64,000 bases of DNA from Symbiodinium natans (lineage: Eukaryota > Sar > Dinophyceae > Suessiales > Symbiodiniaceae). The stretch covers positions 190,001-254,000 of the forward strand of contig CAJNDS010002705.1 of the NCBI GenBank assembly GCA_905221605.1, given 5' to 3'. Below, one piece after another: positions 62,601 through 64,000 of the stretch (the stretch's first letter is position 1; the number at the start of each line of letters is the position of its first letter). The position numbers and the translations under genes are program-made. A model generated the notes under the pieces. The model did not search any database. It saw only the letters and a list, made by a program, of their open reading frames with translations, and was not told the DNA's origin.

Positions 62601-63851
62601 GTGTTTAGATGGCCCTCCACAATCGGGCCAAAGCTGCTCTTCAGCACCTCACGAAGCTTTCGAGCTTGTTCCGAAACCTAACCTTCACAGCATCTACGCC
62701 CTATCACAGCAAACCCTAAACCCTAAACCCTAAACCCTAAACCCTAAACCCTAAACCCTAAACCCTAAACCCTAAACCCTAAACCCTAATTACTAAACCC
62801 TTTCCCCTCTAGGGATTGGCATTCCGGGGTTTAGTGACCTTTGCCGTTGCGTGGGGGGGTTGCGGGGGGTGGGGGGCGGAAGGGGGAACCCGGGCCAGCA
62901 CAGGGTTTAGTTAAGGAGCGAAACCTAAACCTTGAACCCTCGTTGCGTGGTTGCCGAAGTGCGAGAGGGTGGAGGATTCCGGGATGGAGTCAGAGAGAAT
63001 CCCAAAGTGCAAACGGAGAATTCGGAGCCCGGATCCTTTGCGGAATGAAGGCTTTGCCGTTGACTCTTGCTTTCAGCATGCATCAGGGAGGCCTCATGTG
63101 TCTTGTGCGCTTGCATCGTTCATCTTGTGGGCTACTGAGGCTTTCAAGAAGCCTGAATTGACCCCAGGGGCTTGTACATTTTGCCGCGCACTGGCGCTGA
63201 GCAGTATGCCCGCGCCCTTCATGCCACAACATCTAAGATCCAATGATGATCAAGAAGCCAGATCCATTAGTAGGCCCTCATTCCGCCCTTTTTGAGGGTT
63301 TAGGTTCCCTTAAAAGCCCCTTTAGACCCAAAAGGGCAGCCTTTTATTCGTAGGTTACTCTGGGGCCTAGATTAAACTAGCCCTAAACCATAAACACTAA
63401 CTCTAAACCCTAAACACTAAACCCTAAACCCTAAACCCTAAACCCTAAACCCTAAACCCTAAACCTACGCAAGGAGCTTCAGAGCCGGGAGAGTAAGAGC
63501 GAGGAGTTGGAGGCGTTCGCAGCCGGAGGGCTGTGGGTTTAAGATGGCGAACATGGTCCCCCCAAAGCGGGTCTAGGGTTTGGGGTTTGGGGTTTGGGGT
63601 TTAGGGTTTAGGGTTTAGGGTTTAGGGTTTAGGGTTTAGGGTTTGGGGTGGTTTATGGTCCAGGCCCAGCTCTAGGAATCATGAACAACAGGGCTTCGGT
63701 TTAGAGTTTTAGGGTTTAGGGTTCAATCAACTGCAACTGCTCAGGTTTAGGGTGCATCCGGTTTTGCAAGGACACGGGGCAGGGAAACGGCCCAGACACC
63801 CGTGAATTGCGCCACCTGTCAGGCAGCCATGAGCAGAGAGCCTGCGGCTGA
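59608..63851 (+). CDS. Multi-exon model ending TGA 63849
   Basis: Exons 59608-59689 (2/0; QGRGQDEDALTPREARAWD, perfect GTAAGTG donor), 60021-60065 (0/0; VESLDPVGRAAPVLL), 60550-60618 (0/0; ELDLDDSHSAGSPTPRHPCH), 61071-61116 (0/1; RLQGSGARSCVGLR), 61388-61484 (2/0; EEAGVFHFWNPFQHAAE), 61719-61798 (0/2; SKAGVGTRSAESQDRISRSK), 62813-62828 (2/0), 63474-63536 (0/0; ELQSRESKSEELEAFAAGGL), 63771-63851 (0/stop; GPDTRELRHLSGSHEQRACG). All joins except 61116/61388 close. The ORF at 62984-63295 lies inside one intron of this model, so two genes may be mixed. Confidence 0.38.
60081..60235. mobile_element. TA-flanked palindromic MITE, CTTGAAGG family
   Basis: Full-length copy, TACTTGAAGGTTCATGGTAT to CATGAACCTTCAAGTA. 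Confidence 0.85.
60267..60385. mobile_element. Hairpin MITE, TTTGCTTAAGAA family, without C-run
   Basis: GACTACCATTTGCTTAAGAG at the left and CTTCTGAAGCAAATAAGTAG at the right. The C-run is reduced to GCCACCCG. Confidence 0.65.
60815..61010. mobile_element. Palindromic element with telomeric tract at its centre
   Basis: CCTAGTATCTTTTAGAGTGCC (left) and GAACTCTTAAAGATACTATACC (right) are inverted repeats. Between them lies CCCTAAACCCTAAACCCC-type repeat (60866-60902). (TA)n and three GGGGTATATAA units follow. Confidence 0.6.
61503..61658. mobile_element. TA-flanked palindromic MITE, CTTGAAGG family
   Basis: Full-length copy, TACTTGAAGGTTCATGGTAT to CATGAACCTTTCAAGTA (one extra T). Confidence 0.85.
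61870..61955. repeat. (CCCTAAA)n tract
   Basis: About 11 perfect heptamers after a short GGGTTTAGAGGGTTTAGGGG hairpin arm at 61858-61877. Confidence 0.9.
61950..62706 (-). repeat. Dispersed segment, copy B (inverted partner of 35757-36310)
   Basis: Reverse complement of copy A with extra C-rich sequence in the middle (62270-62450). The part matching proposed exon 35805-35924 has a one-base difference that puts TGA after SFVRC, so this copy is not coding in the same way. Ends border telomeric tracts. Confidence 0.8.
62711..62788. repeat. (CCCTAAA)n tract
   Basis: About 11 perfect heptamers between copy B of the dispersed segment and the small exon at 62813. Confidence 0.9.
62984..63295 (+). 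CDS. 103-residue ORF whose end lies in a MITE
   Basis: ATG 62984: MESERIPKCKRRIRSPDPLR, then HVSCALASFILWATEAFKKP, TPGACTFCRALALSSMPAPF and stop TGA 63293-63295. The frame is also open upstream to about 62951. Composition is protein-like with a CxxC (ACTFC). The last ~9 codons fall in the MITE-like element at 63270-63372, so the natural end may be a splice site before it. Family not recognised. Confidence 0.45.
   Translation: MESERIPKCKRRIRSPDPLRNEGFAVDSCFQHASGRPHVSCALASFILWATEAFKKPELTPGACTFCRALALSSMPAPFMPQHLRSNDDQEARSISRPSFRPF
63270..63372. mobile_element. MITE-like element, CCCTTATTCCCCC family, copy
   Basis: TTAGTAGGCCCTCATTCCGCCC at the left, with AGCCCCTTTAGACCCAAAAGGG and CGTAGGTTACTCTGGGGCCT at the right. 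Confidence 0.65.
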
Positions 63852-63856
63852 GGACG

Positions 63857-64000
63857 TACTTGAAGGTTCATGGTACTTACTAACCAATTATAACTGTACT
63901 TATAACCCTACTTATAATACCCCTAAAGGGCCTTATAGGGGTTATCCCAATTATAAGTAGGGTTAGAAGCCCAGTTATAATTGGTTAGTAAGTACCATGA
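63857..64000. mobile_element. TA-flanked palindromic MITE, cut by window end
   Basis: Starts TACTTGAAGGTTCATGGTAC. The right arm reads AGTAAGTACCATGA at the window edge, so about ten bases are missing. It begins six bases after the stop at 63851. Confidence 0.85.

Larger units (their letters stand above)
3470..63720. repeat. Interspersed telomere-type tracts, TTTAGGG / CCCTAAA
   Basis: Well over one hundred tracts of 2 to about 31 units in both orientations, separated by unique islands and short palindromic elements. C-rich tracts tend to sit left of exon-like islands and G-rich tracts right of them. Many tracts are perfect heptamers. Others are locally homogenised variants (CCCTCAA, CCCCAAA, GGGTTCA, CCCTATAAA, AAGCCCT). 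This is the plant/alveolate telomere motif, but here it is internal, not a chromosome end. Confidence 0.95.

Overview
This is nuclear DNA from a eukaryote, probably an alveolate of the dinoflagellate lineage. The evidence is: (1) a TTTAGGG/CCCTAAA telomere-type repeat scattered through the window from about 3.47 kb to 63.7 kb; (2) almost every exon-like island reads best on the + strand, as in unidirectional dinoflagellate gene clusters; (3) GT, GC and AG splice signals, with GC donors in places; (4) no bacterial features and no long uninterrupted genes. Another TTTAGGG eukaryote (chromerid, green alga) cannot be excluded. No gene family was recognised with certainty, and no rRNA or true tRNA gene was found.

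Layout. 1-660: a roughly 296-bp tandem repeat with a tRNA-like SINE head. 661-1485: GC-rich leader with no gene I can support. 1486-2691: a compact six-exon gene, all introns phase 0. 2778-10564: a coiled-coil-rich gene whose first introns are small and ordinary and whose later introns are filled with telomeric repeat. From there to 64 kb the pattern repeats. Islands of 20-130 bp of GC-rich, codon-like unique sequence usually have (CCCTAAA)n and an AG on their left and G|GTTTAGGG on their right. Many neighbouring islands can be joined in frame into short multi-exon models that end in stop codons. The spaces between islands hold telomeric tracts and several families of short palindromic elements (MITE-like), one of them with TA at both ends.

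The main observation is that telomere-type sequence seems to form the ends of many introns, in inverted orientation. An intron would start GTTTAGGG... and end ...CCCTAAA(N)AG, so its RNA could fold into a long UUUAGGG/CCCUAAA hairpin. The same geometry is also what fused, telomere-capped DNA fragments would leave behind. Both explanations are given below with tests.

Caution: a 75-bp island is open in at least one frame quite often by chance, and I sometimes had a choice of AG or GT. Single islands are therefore weak evidence. The support comes from the repeated boundary pattern, high third-position GC in several islands, coiled-coil-like composition, and runs of phase-compatible neighbours. 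Exon coordinates are manual proposals, not transcript-supported.
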